Shown here: piece after piece, positions 33,433 to 44,837 of the stretch
How positions within the stretch are numbered: the first letter of the stretch is position 1
Layout of the letters: every line of letters begins with the position of its first letter
Assembly: GCA_009602735.1 (NCBI GenBank)
Contig: WELA01004268.1
Span: forward strand, 733,588 to 797,587
Length of the DNA: 64,000 bases
Direction of reading: 5' to 3'
Source of the DNA: Mesotaenium endlicherianum
Taxonomy: Eukaryota; Streptophyta; Zygnematophyceae; Zygnematales; Mesotaeniaceae
Program-made: the position numbers and the translations under genes
Notes under the pieces: model-generated
Database searches by the model: none
What the model was told of the DNA's origin: nothing
The model's input: only the letters and a program-made list of their open reading frames with translations

Positions 33433-35386
33433 TCAACTCTGAGCTCCACAGTCATATGTAGACCCAGGAGAAAAGTTAGCCGGGATGGGGTTTTTGCAGC
33501 TCACAGGAACACCTGCAGGAACACACGAGGCAGCACGCAACAAGGTGTCAGGCACCTGTTGCTACATGTTCCACCGGGGATATCCTATAGAGCAGAAGAA
33601 TACAATTTCAATATATATGTATATATATCTCCACCAAGACCAAGATGGCCCGAAGCAAGTTATGGTATTTGTACCAGTCAACTGAGATGTGATACGCAGG
33701 AAGTAAGGCCCTTGTGCGCCCCCGCTCAGTACGTAGTTGGCACCCCAGTCATGTCGAAGAGCAGTCCATCCGCCCCCGCTGGTCTGCAGACAGAAACAGA
33801 AGTTATTAGCTTCCTGTTAATAAATACCAGTTCTCTTTGCAATACTAAGCCACAATATGTAGCATGGCATGATGATAGAGAACATGAGCCTACCTGCTGC
33901 ACTTCGACACTCTGAATGTCCCCCGGCCCTCCCTGATAGAGGACAAGGATGGATAGCCACCAGACACTGCTGCCAGCATTGATCTTCAAAGATATGTTGC
34001 TCTTCCACACGCAGGGTACTCTGCACACGTGGACTCAGAGTCAAAAGCATTGCGTCATTTTCCAAGTTGTTGACAAGCATGGATGGCACTGCCCACGCTT
34101 GGTTTGAATTGCTCTCTGGGAACATTATTTATAGCATCGTAATAGGAAAAAGAGAAAAAAATACATGAGGATATAGGAGTAGTCTGAGACGAGTGACTGG
34201 GCATAGCAATCAAGAGCAATAAGCACTTCAAAGGATGGGTGTCAACATACCTCTTATATGAGATGTTAACTACTCCACACGTATGGAGGACAGAGGCCTG
34301 ACCAGAAGCTGCCAGATTCCCAAGTGCTGTGCCGCTCATATCAAAATGAGTCTTCCCATTACCACACCAGTCGCCTCCTGGGCACAGGTCTGTAACAGTG
34401 ACGCTGACGGGTTGTCCGGAGCAGGCTGGGTTGCTCGACGTGTCGCACTTGATCTGCGGTGTGGGTGTACTACATGAGTTAGACCTCTTGCAGAAGTGAA
34501 GCACCGTATGCCCTTCTGCAACAGAATGTAAGAGGTCTGCCAGACCTCATGCACCAACTTCTTCAGTGTAGGGACGATAGATGGTTCAACCCTGCTGCTA
34601 GTCTTCCTCCGGCTGTGCGAGCACAGAGACACCACTAAATATGGCCTTTACATAAAATTGCTATATGATGGTTTATGTCCTTGAATCCTTAAAAGAAACT
34701 GCATGATGCCATGAATAAAGAGGACCAAGACCATGCAAGCACTCAGCTGCAGGAACTGCGATCACCAGGCTCAGAAGTGGTACCTGGTAGCACGCGCCAC
34801 ACTGATGGCCGTCTCCGAAGATAGCAACACTGGCAGCAGCAATGTTGGCACCATACAGAGTGGGCCGTAGTGGGCCATATCCACAAGCACCTCCTGCACG
34901 AGTTATGGGGAAGGACCAATCAGTAAAGTGCCCTCCAGCAGCTTTGGCTGGGAACTGCAGGTGTTTTGAAAAGGATTATGTATTGATGCCCAGCACTTGC
35001 ATAATATAGCCTAGACTTGCGAAGGCCTAGCTGCAGACATAGCGCAGAAAGATTTGGCCTTGCAAGCACGAACACAAGGGCCTACGTATGTTTGTCCCAC
35101 CCTTAAAGCGGGGAACGACTATCATATACGTACCGTCAGAGCCGTCCCCATCTGGTTCTCCATACCTGCTCACAAGTTTGATACACGGTGGACTGAAAAC
35201 ATCAGAACTAGGCATAGTGCTGCAAAGACAGAAGTTCCATGGGTGCATCAGTAAATCAGAAAATCTACATGCCAGACGGGGTCTCAGTGTCTACCAGGTC
35301 GCAACTGACGGTATCCAGTCAACGTCATAAGTTCCAGCAGCTGCTAGCTGAAGTACGCTGAAAATGAATACAACTAAAAGCACCAT
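33433..35386 (-). CDS. Expansin (secreted cell-wall-loosening protein), complete, 7 exons
   Basis: Minus-strand exons: 35386-35295, 35219-35134, 34893-34784, 34453-34251, 34020-33894, 33783-33675 and 33512-33433 (TGA). All phases agree, giving 268 aa, the usual expansin length. A hydrophobic signal peptide (MVLLVVFIFSVLQLAAAG) opens it. The double-psi beta-barrel domain follows: RYGEPDGDGSDGGACGYG, GDGHQCGACYQIKC, VTVTDLCPGGDWC and HFDMSGTAL, which holds the conserved HFD aspartate. The C-terminal carbohydrate-binding domain shows RVPC, GGPGDIQSVEVQQ, WTALRHDWGANYVL and a final Cys pair. Domain order and cysteines match plant expansins, known to loosen wall polysaccharide networks without hydrolysis. 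Whether alpha, beta or expansin-like was not resolved. Confidence 0.93.
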
Positions 35387-38300
35387 CTTGTGTGTATGAA
35401 GGAGGGGCTTGACTCTTGTTTTTCAGGCAGAAACGGCTGACACTTCGTTTTGGTTCTCAAAATTTGAGAAGCTGAGCTCGAAAATGGATGGTAAGGTAAC
35501 AAGGACTCTACATTATATACCTTGGATGAAGTTCCCATACTTCTCTCGGTATGCCACCCCGCTATACCCATGGCCACTACAATGCAGGGATTTTCTTACA
35601 TTTCTTTCGAGCTAATCGGCGCTTCATAGTTTGTGTAAGCAAGAGTGTCGCCGGCAATTTCGTGCCTTGATCCAGAAAGTGGCTCTAAGTGCGGTAAGAA
35701 TATGAGCATGAAAGTAGTTCTTCGTTTCAGTTCAGGAGATATTTTCCGAGTCTTACGACCAGCATCGTTTTCCACAAATCATTCACACGCTCAAAAGCGC
35801 TCCATTGCTGCTCGGAAAACTTAAGGTTACTGTCTTAATGGTGACATAGAGCCAAAACGTCGCCGGTAATCTCGTTCCTTTCATGAAGGAAATCAGATTT
35901 TAGGCGAATCCAGTTAGCATCACAGAATCCTCTCAACAGAAGTCTACTTGCACGGGATACAATGGTCGCCACCGAGCTGTCACACATCACCTTAAATTTT
36001 ACGTGCAACAATCAATGCATGCCATGCTAATAAAGCTTGATAGGTGACTAACATTTCACTCCCGACTGGGAGAGTGAATTTGGAATTCAAAATTACGTCA
36101 TCGAAGCAGTCAGTGCAGTCCGGCCACCATGTGGTTAACTGTGATTAGGTTCGCAATTGAGGTTCCGAAAGAGTTTCATGTGACGTCGGGGTCAGGCCCG
36201 GTTCTCTTCTGGAGCTAGAGGGCCAAGGGATGTTGGTGAGTGGCTGGGGGAAGATGGGCCCCAGGGGTACATAAGAGTGTGTATTTACTTTCAGGTCAGT
36301 TTAAAGCCTTCTTTGACCAGTTTGACGAATTATCCTTGCCGTCTAGTTCTCGTTTCGCTTTTAAGCCCTAAGAGCGCCAGTCGCACGGACAACTTGTGAC
36401 AGTCGCCATTGACACATCGACAGTGAACAACATATAGTTCTCGTTCTCGTTCTCGTTCTCGTTCTCGTTCTCGTTCTCGTTCTCGTTCTCGTTCTCGATC
36501 GTGGTGGAACGTTTGTGAGGGGCCGACAAGTTCCCCTCACGAACGCCCCCGAACGATAACGCCAAACTCCGAAAAGCGAGCGTCACCGTGACCACACGGA
36601 CGCGAACGACAGACTTTCAGCAGCAGAAGGACGACCGCAAGTCGGCGACGACGACAGACCGCAATGTCCACGACAGCGAACGACACGTCGGAACGGTCGG
36701 CGTCGAAACGAATCCACCTCCACGAAAACAAAGAGGCGCGGCCAAGCAAGAGGGGCCCCGCGCCATGGCCGACGACCGAAAAGACGAGGAAGCTCGACAC
36801 AACTCACCTTCGGTCCTCGACCGGTCCGCCCCCGGCTCCCCGCTCCCCCTCCCGCCAGCGGCCATGGCCCGTCAATCGTTGCTGCACAAACACAAAAAGC
36901 AAAAGAGTGTCAGTCGAATGACGACTTCGACGACACCCGATGCACATATATAGCGCGCCGGCGGTCGCGAAAGGGCGGGCCGCACCGGGGCCGCACAGGA
37001 AAAGCGTGCCCGACAAACGCTTTCGCGTCGTAAAGCTCCAATGTCGAGCGCGTACAGGCCCTCGCGCACACTAGCGAGGGCCCTTAATGATTCCCCCTTC
37101 ACAAGAGTTACGTGAGGGGCGCCTTACTGACCAACACAAAACAAGCCCCGTTCTAGACGCCAGTTAATTCCAGTAAATTGCAAGAAATAAGGTCACACCA
37201 CTTCGACGTCCTTTCACATCCTTTCATGTCCGTTTCAGGGCCAGTTTACAGTGGCCACAGGCACTCGATTGATCAACGCGAATAGCGGAATTGAAAATTA
37301 CGAGATCGAAGCGACGAAGACAAAGTAGACGACCAAGTTTCAAACAGCTATACAAAAAAGCGTTCATAGTGCACACGCACAAAATTGATTGAGGAAAATG
37401 GTCCAATCCCCTCCACATAATGTCGCGTTTCGTCTCCGCGTCATTTCCGGGCTCGGTCAGACCTCACAAAGCATATTTTAACATCGTGCATCGTTCATCT
37501 TGCTCTTAAAATTAGACAAATCTGTGCGCGATACGTTCAGAGACGAGTGTTGTGTAGAAACTTGGTGGACACGAATATTTTTTTTCTCTACTCCGTGTTG
37601 TCTCGAAATCGTTAGCAAAATTAAGAAAGTACTCCACGGGTACATCCTTATTTAATTCCCCTACCTAATATCGACAGTCCTTATCAATCGAGTGGTCGTC
37701 GAGGAGGGGTCATTCGAGAGGTCGAACACATTCCAGAATTTCGATTCTGCTCGAGAGCAAAATTGAAAAGGCGAGGTCGACTGAGTGAAACCAGAAAGTT
37801 CAATCAAATTCTTCACAAACTTCAATCAATCGCGTCGCGCCTTGACACCACTGTAAACACCAGTTTCATCGCGCTAAAATTGAAAATGTACTTCAAGTTA
37901 CAGCGAAGTACTTTTCAATCAATCGGCCCAGCATCGATTTGGCCACTGGAAACTGGCCCTCAGGCTGGTTTCAAGTAGAACTTCCTTCGGTGCTCACTTA
38001 TTGGTCTTTGTGAGGTCAGTGCTGAGTCAGCAAAGAAGGTGAGACGCGATGAACGACGTTCTGCTGGCCGCCATTAGCTACCAGCGACCACCAGCGACCA
38101 CATATCTTAGCCGGTCTCCCAAATTACGTCGACTCGACCCAAATTACGTAAACTCGCTCGTTCATGCCGGCCTCAAAAGACAAACCCGATGCGACGCTCC
38201 CCTCATCTGCCGCTCGTAGCAGCTCATAAAAAGAACTAGAAAGCCCTCAATGGTGCTCAATGGCACTGTATGGCCCTAACTATGACTTGCCGGCCCGCAT

Positions 38301-40279
38301 GGTTGAATACACGTTTCTCCAATAGCACACCCCCCGTATAGTTTGTGTTCTTAGTGCTCCAAGCAATATAAGTCATGGCTGCCATCTCGCATCACTCAAA
38401 AGAAACACCCATTTTCACAACACTCGAAATGCGGAGCTTTTTGTATCACAATTAAAGTTTCAGTTGTTCCAACTGACGCAAAGCTTCAAAATGTTAAGTG
38501 GCTTACTCCGAAGGACATAAACCATCAACTAATTGCTAATGAAGGCGCTAAGTAAATTCTCGTATGAGAAGCTTTACCAAAGTAGCATATTACTTTTCTT
38601 ACTTGTATTGATTCTGGTAGGGAGTTGAAAACTAGTGGAACTAATTCTCTGGTTGTGCAAGCAGTGGTTTGGTACTCATTACGTTCTTGCCATAGTTGGA
38701 GTTGAAGCGGACAACCCATGCGAGTATAAATTAGTCCACAAAGAAAAGTTTAAATTGCCAAATGTGCAAGTTGAGCATGACCACTTCTTTTGGTATGAAT
38801 GTTGTCCACAAAAAATTAGACTAGACTTGAATGCCATGGGCTAGATTCCTGATTGTTTTACGAATGGAAATATTGTGCTTTAATTTGTTAGCACAACTTT
38901 GTTCAAATATGGCATTTCTAGACATCTTCTGCAAAAAGGGAATAGTCTTATGCTAGTAAGTGATAGATAATACATATGCAGGAAAGTGTTGAGCAAAAAC
39001 TTATACCATCAAAATTAATAGTGTAAATTGAAAAAAGAATGGCCCCGCAAGCCGTTTTACATTGAGAAGGACATGATTGTTACAATTTTTCTTCTTGTGG
39101 TACGAGAGGGGTATTATCACGAACATCATTGGCTAAAACTACTTACAAATAGCAAAAGCGTGTGTATCCATAGTGTTTCAATTACGTTTGAATTTGCCAA
39201 TTATGCATCAATCAGTGTCAAATTGCCAGTCAAATAAGAAGCTCGTTGACATCGTAAATTGCTTGTAACATCAAAGCTTACACGGTGGTATACAATATTA
39301 TGTTTCCATTTGATTATCCGATTACATAACAATGATATGGTTTGAAAGGCCACTTGGGTAGCATGCAATCTACGTGGAAAGTATCTTACGAGCACGAATG
39401 AAGTAGAGGTATTTCATATAGGCGAAAATCGGTACACATGAAGAACATTGTATCACTGTTCAAGCAAGTTCTTGAGAAGTTTACACCACACATATCTAAC
39501 TTCATGTCACTATGTGCTTGAGAAAGTTACAAGATAACCACTTCCAACTATTGTACGTTCTTTACTTAATCACATGTAAACTTTCATCTGAGTGATATTT
39601 AGTAAGCAATTTGCGTTTGGTTAAAATTTGTACATGCACCATTTTAAAATACATGTTATAATATATTGTATAAGGCGGGGAGGTTGCTTACCATTGTACA
39701 ACCATGCTATCATTGAACAAATTGTAGTAGTGCATGCAGCTACAAGATTGTGAATTCAATCAATCATTTGTCATTTCACATGTGAGGTATCCTTGTACAT
39801 GTGCGTCTCTACGCATAGCTTTTGCTTGAAAACCTTTTAATATCTTTGTGGTAAAGCCCACCAATTTTTGAGCACTTTAGACGATGCGCATGTTACAAGG
39901 TTATTTTGTTTCAATGTGAAGTTTGGTGCCTGGTGCATGTAGTTTTTAATAGTGGTATAAATGTTTCAAGTCTTTTCCAGTGACAACATCTATAGAATCC
40001 ATATTAGTATCAAGCTTGTGACAAGTAACTTGTCACCTAAGACAATAACATGCTACCTTTATGTAACAGCATAAGTCAACATGATTTGAGATACTTGACC
40101 TATGGTTTGTGATATAGAGTAATGTAATAGACACCTTGATTCACATTAAATACGCATCAAGGTTGTAACATCAATGGACCAATGTGGCATATTGTATCCC
40201 ATCTTGCAAGCATGAGTGGAGACAATGGTAACAAGAACAAGCTGAAGTACCAAGACATGCGGACAAAATAACGCTTTGA
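35387..40279. other. Gene-poor intergenic DNA
   Basis: About 4.9 kb with no recognised gene. Contains a GTTCTC hexanucleotide repeat and, at about 36540-37100, a GC-rich patch where short ORFs overlap on both strands without family signatures. From 38400 onward it is AT-rich with short ORFs of doubtful reality. Confidence 0.5.
36437..36496. repeat. (GTTCTC)10 hexanucleotide repeat
   Basis: Ten perfect units in 60 bp. Confidence 0.97.
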
Positions 40280-40573
40280 GTCTCAAGCCACACACGTGAC
40301 ACGCTTTGTCATGAACTAAGTGTACCTGTTGCTGTGCATGCGCTATTGGACCAAGTATTTACAGATGAATTGGAGAATGAGAGTTGTGTACAACTATTCC
40401 AATACATCCATTCTAAACACGAGAGGGCGTGCAGACTTGGGGGGACAACTAATCACTTTCATGTGGTTCTTGCTCAATCTTTTGTTAGCCAGATTGCTCA
40501 TCTTGCTAGAAGTCACAAATTCATTGAAGGTCCAGGTTTAATGTATACTAAAACATTAAGACCCCTCGTCTAG
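40280..40573 (+). other. Unassigned ORF fragment next to copy B
   Basis: About 97 open codons without an ATG at the start, reading ...ELSVPVAVHALLDQVFTD and ...LGGTTNHFHVVLAQSFVSQ, ending at TAG 40571-40573. The balanced, helix-like composition looks more protein-like than neighbouring ORFs. No family was recognised, and it lies outside the transposon terminus at 40615. It may be an exon or a gene remnant. Confidence 0.3.
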
Positions 40574-40614
40574 GTATTATATTATGCATAATGTGATGTA
40601 TATAAAGGTTCTCA

Positions 40615-40650
40615 CACATGCAGCCCAAATGCCCATTTTTTGGACACTTA
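40615..40650 (+). repeat. ORF2-side terminal inverted repeat of copy B
   Basis: CACATGCA, 20-bp spacer, GACACTTA. Identical over 36 bp to the complement of 28607-28642 in copy A. Confidence 0.88.
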
Positions 40651-40844
40651 GGTACTTTTTATCGCCATTTGCGGCGATTTTGTCGGAAAGGTCTGAAATT
40701 TGGGCTACTAGTAGATAAACCCCATATATAAACCTCCCTAAAGTTTCAGGCACAGCTTACATATTCTCCATAAGTTATTACACTTTTAGTGAAATTGAAG
40801 AATATGTCGACAAAAGTGGAAATTGTCACTTTCTCTCATTCTTG

Positions 40845-41575
40845 TTGCTTCATACAAATGACCATCAGTTGTTCAAAAAGTTCCTAATGGACTCCATATT
40901 TTGAGAGTTTACTAAGGACCCTTATAGGTAGCCATGAAATAAAAAATATTTGAATTTTCATAGAATCACTTTAAGTTATGGGCCTCCAAAGTTTGCCATG
41001 TGGCGCTTTTCACACATGTGAAGAGTGGCCGTCCGTAAAATGCGGTATGCTTGTAGTACGGATCTGAAAATTGTTTTTTTGGATTTTTCATGCCCCTATA
41101 GAGCTATTGGTGAAGTTTTGGGTCATTCCATTCAGTGAGACCCGAGATATGCACACAAACTGAAATCTGCAAAAGTAAGCGATATTTGAAAAAATATTAC
41201 ATGTTGCACTATTCTTTCACTTCATACAGATGGCCATAACTTGTACTCCACTTTCTTGAATCCCCCCAAAATCTTAGGAGGCATTAAGGACCCAATTGGG
41301 TAACCATGGATCAAAAAAAAAATCAGTTTGCATCAAATCATACCAGGCTGTGAGCCTCCAAAATGTGACATGTGGAGTTTCTCGCACATGTGAAGCATGC
41401 CAGTCCGTACAATGCAGAAACACTTAGAGTACGGATCTGAAAATGGTTCTACTAGATTTTGAACCCCCCCATAGTGTTAATGGTCAAGTTACAGCCCATT
41501 CTAAGCACCATAGCCCAAGATAGGGCCCCTGAGTTACCCATGCAAAAGTAGGCGATAAGTCGGGTACTTCTTGAA
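40845..41575. repeat. Two ~365-bp subterminal direct repeats with CACATGTG palindromes
   Basis: Unit 1 (about 40845-41210) and unit 2 (about 41215-41575) share in order: CATACA(A/G)ATG(A/G)CCAT, ...AAGGACCC, a GCCTCCAAA block, CACATGTGAAG, (C/T)CCGTA(A/C)AATGC, AGTACGGATCTGAAAATGGTT-like sequence and CAAAAGTA(A/G)GCGATA. Both units are also present in copy A (20840-21380 and 28254-28450, inverted). The palindrome repeats the CACATG of the termini. Confidence 0.8.
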
Positions 41576-42033
41576 AGCTGACATTTTTTGATGCATGTGT
41601 TGAGTGGCATAAGTTAGCAACCTGGCATTGTGTCATCCTATAACTTTGCATCACTTTTCTCCTATGTAAGAGGATTGCATAACAGTCTTAAGTTTGAAAT
41701 TTGAAAGTGATTTGAGACCTTAGTGGTTTTTTGAATTTCAATAGAATGTACGCGTAAAACAATTGACATTTCAGTATACAGACTCTCATAAGTCCTACTA
41801 CATGTGCATTTCATTCTGTGCCATATTTTTGGTATGTAGGTAAAGGTGAAGTCTACATGTTCACATAAATGTTTTCTTCAAAAAATGAAAAAAAATATTT
41901 TTAAAATCAAAAAAACAAAAATAACAAAAATAAAAAATTTACCAAAAAATCTTCTGAACCCATTTTTTACCACCTACCTACCTACCATCCGCCTATAACT
42001 CTGTACAATTTCATACAAAAGGTCTTTTTCAAG

Positions 42034-44780
42034 ATGAAACTTGTAGAACAGCCCTCCCAGGATGAGCCTGCACCAATGCCCACACCCAAAAAGCATAAGA
42101 ATCAACCCAATAGAATGACCATGGCAAGATCCCAAAGCAACACAGATATGCCTAGAGGTGCAGGTGGCAGATTTGTGAAGAAGGTGGCGCCTACACCAAG
42201 TACTGCTGCCAGTACACAAATAGATACTTCTACAAGGACACACAACAAAGTGGAGAGATATAAATCAGATATGTTGAAGTTTGCAGATGAGAATAGAAGC
42301 TTGAAAAGAAAAGCAGCAGATAGAGAAGTGCAAATTGCACACCAGTTTGTGGGTATCAAGAAAGAGCTAAGAGCTGCTAAGAGGGAGATCAAGTACCTGA
42401 AGCAGAAAGTGTTGACAGCAGCACTTGTATCTTCTGCAGCAAAGAGGCGTAGAGTCGGTGGAGAATCTGCGAAGACGTGGCAGAGAATGAGCAATGACTT
42501 AAAGCTCTTCATGGGAGACAAGTTTGTATCAGAGACAAACATGACCAAGTCCTTGACCGCCTTCTTGAACAAGCCTGACAACAAGGACATGCTAGAAGCA
42601 ATCATGGCTGAATTGCACTTAAAGGAGCGCGTAGAGGAGGCCACTGTCAAGCAGATTCAAGAGCAGTGGGATGACAAGCTGGGATTGGCCATAAAGTACA
42701 GATTGAAACTTTCCCAAGAGCAATATCAGATGCTTGTGAACATGTTGTCTAAGACCTACTCTCAACAGACAGGGTTGTGGGAGCCCAGGTGTTTACAAGG
42801 CACAAGTATTCGTCTCCCCAAGATTGCTTCTAGGAGGAAGGTAGAGAAGCTGGCAGCTAAAATATATGCAGATGTCAGCCCCCAGAAGAGTGCAGATGGA
42901 CTCAGTGTAACCATGTCATTGCATGAGGTTTTGAGACAACGGATTCTACAGTTAGAGCTTCGTCCAGGCCGAGTTGTAAGGGTACAAGTTATTGGAGATG
43001 CGGCTGTCCTACATAGAGGAGTGAACCAGACCACCATCGCTGTGAAAGTCATTACAAAAGATAGCTTGGGCATGACAAACTCAGCAAGGAATACTTGTAC
43101 AGTCGTGTGTTTTGAAGGCGAAGACGACTACAACAGCATACAAGCTGTGTCTTCAAGGCTGCTCGNCTCCCCAAGATTGCTTCTAGGAGGAAGGTAGAGA
43201 AGCTGGCAGCTAAAATATATGCAGATGTCAGCCCCCAGGAGAGTGCAGATGGACTCAGTGTAACCATGTCATTGCATGAGGTTTTGAGACAACGGATTCT
43301 ACAGTTAGAGCTTCGTCCAGGCCGAGTTGTAAGGGTACAAGTTATTGGAGATGCGGCTGTCCTACATAGAGGAGTGAACCAGACCACCATCGCTGTGAAA
43401 GTCATTACAAAAGATAGCTTGGGCATGACAAACTCAGCAAGGAATACTTGTACAGTTGTGTGTTTTGAAGGCGAAGACGACTACAACAGCATACAAGCTG
43501 TGTCTTCAAGGCTGCTCGAAGACTTGGAGGAGGTCAATCAGGCAGGCTTGCACGTGGGGGGTGGGCTATTTAGAGTAAAAGTGTATCAAGGTGGGGACTA
43601 CAAGTTCAGTAATAGCTTGTACGGGCTGACAGGGGCAAGCTCAACGTACCCGTGTTTGTGGTGCCTCGTGACGTTGAAGGACATCCACGACAGGTGTCAG
43701 CGCGGTGCGAGCGTCTCCCGCACCTTGGAGGGGATGAAGGCTGCAGCACATGCTCCTGACATGGACAGATTGCCCATGACCTGTCCCCACTGCTCAAAGC
43801 ACTTTGAGCACAAGTCAGACATGGACAATGATATCATGAAGACGACACGGGGTAAGCCAGAAAAGGAGAGCACGAAGGCGAGGATAGACTACCAGCTGCA
43901 GCACCAAGGACAGAGGCACAAGAAGCCCCCTCTATTTAACATCCCGCCCAACGACTGCGTTGTTTGCATTTTGCATTTGAACTTGCGGACCTCTGCAACC
44001 TTGTACGAGAGAACTCTCCATGCATTCCTACCACCAGGACAAAAGAAGGAAGATGAGTTCTACAAGATTCTTAAAGATAAAGTGAAGGCGAAGATACCTA
44101 AGGAGGCGGTGAAGGCCCTCAGCAAAGGCGAGAAGAGAAACCGGGCGGCGAAGCCAAGCTTCATCGGTCAAGAGTGCCACCGCCTCCTGGAGCACTTTGT
44201 AGAGCTGGCAACCTGTGTCTTTTGTGACCTGCCTACAGACGCAGAAAAGTTACAGGCAGTGTTAGAGACATGGAATGCATATGGAGTGTGTTTGGCTGCC
44301 CTCATGGAGCCAATATCCTCAGAGGACACATACGCAGAGAGAGAAGCAAAGGCTTCCCTTGTGGAGGCACTTGCTGATGACTTTGAAGATAAGTTTGTGG
44401 CGGCATGCGCTGCTGACCAGATTACAGAGTACATGCACATCCTCAAATGCCACATAGGTGACATGATACGAAGACACGGGGACCTTGACCAATTTAGTGG
44501 TGAAGGCATTGAGGCATTGCATCAGTGGAGGAAATCAGCTAAGACCAACAAGAGGCAGGTCATGGTCGACGCTACAGGGAGGGTGTATAGCAAAGGAAGG
44601 ATAGGCCAGACTATGCACCAAGAGAGTGGGCAAAGAGCTCTGTCATCCATCATAGAGCTGCCAATAACTAGGAATGAAAGGGAGAAGAGAAAGAAGGTGG
44701 TCATCAAGAGACAAGCGCTGGCACCATTGGTAACAAGAACAAGAACGACAGAAATTGGCGATTGTAGTGAAAGCATGTAG
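42034..44780 (+). CDS. Transposon ORF2: putative RAG1/Transib-like DDE transposase (797 aa after removing an assembly duplication)
   Basis: Start ATG 42034 (MKLVEQPSQDEPAP) aligns with copy A. A single N at 43166 is followed by a repeat of the preceding 352 bp; counting it once restores one frame of 798 codons. Residues 1-70 are basic and disordered, and about 75-140 form a coiled coil (KRKAADREVQIAHQF...KREIKYLKQKVL). The catalytic candidates are D322 (RVQVIGDAAVL), D404 (GGDYKFSNS) and E709 (SGEGIEALH). C423-x2-C426 (PCLWC) and H684-x4-H689 (YMHILKCHIG) are candidate zinc ligands. A second CPHC...H pair lies between. D404 to C423 is 19 residues and H689 to E709 is 20, the same as D708-C727 and H942-E962 in vertebrate RAG1. 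Family assignment is inferred from this signature plus the CAC termini. Confidence 0.78.
42814..43518 (+). other. Unmerged assembly overlap (352 bp twice) around a single N
   Basis: 42814-43165 and 43167-43518 are the same sequence apart from two substitutions seen (AGAAGAG/AGGAGAG and CAGTCGTG/CAGTTGTG), separated by one N at 43166. The offset is 353, which breaks the ORF2 frame artificially. Best read as contig ends that overlap but were not collapsed, possibly from two alleles or repeat copies. Confidence 0.93.
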
Positions 44781-44837
44781 AAGCACCTGCTGTAGACAAA
44801 CAATAGAAGTAGCGCTAGGTAGAAGATTAGGTAGTAG

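Noticed and set aside
36588-36953. 121-aa ORF in a GC-rich patch
   Set aside because: Overlapping ORFs of similar length exist in other frames and on the other strand. No conserved motif or splice context was found.
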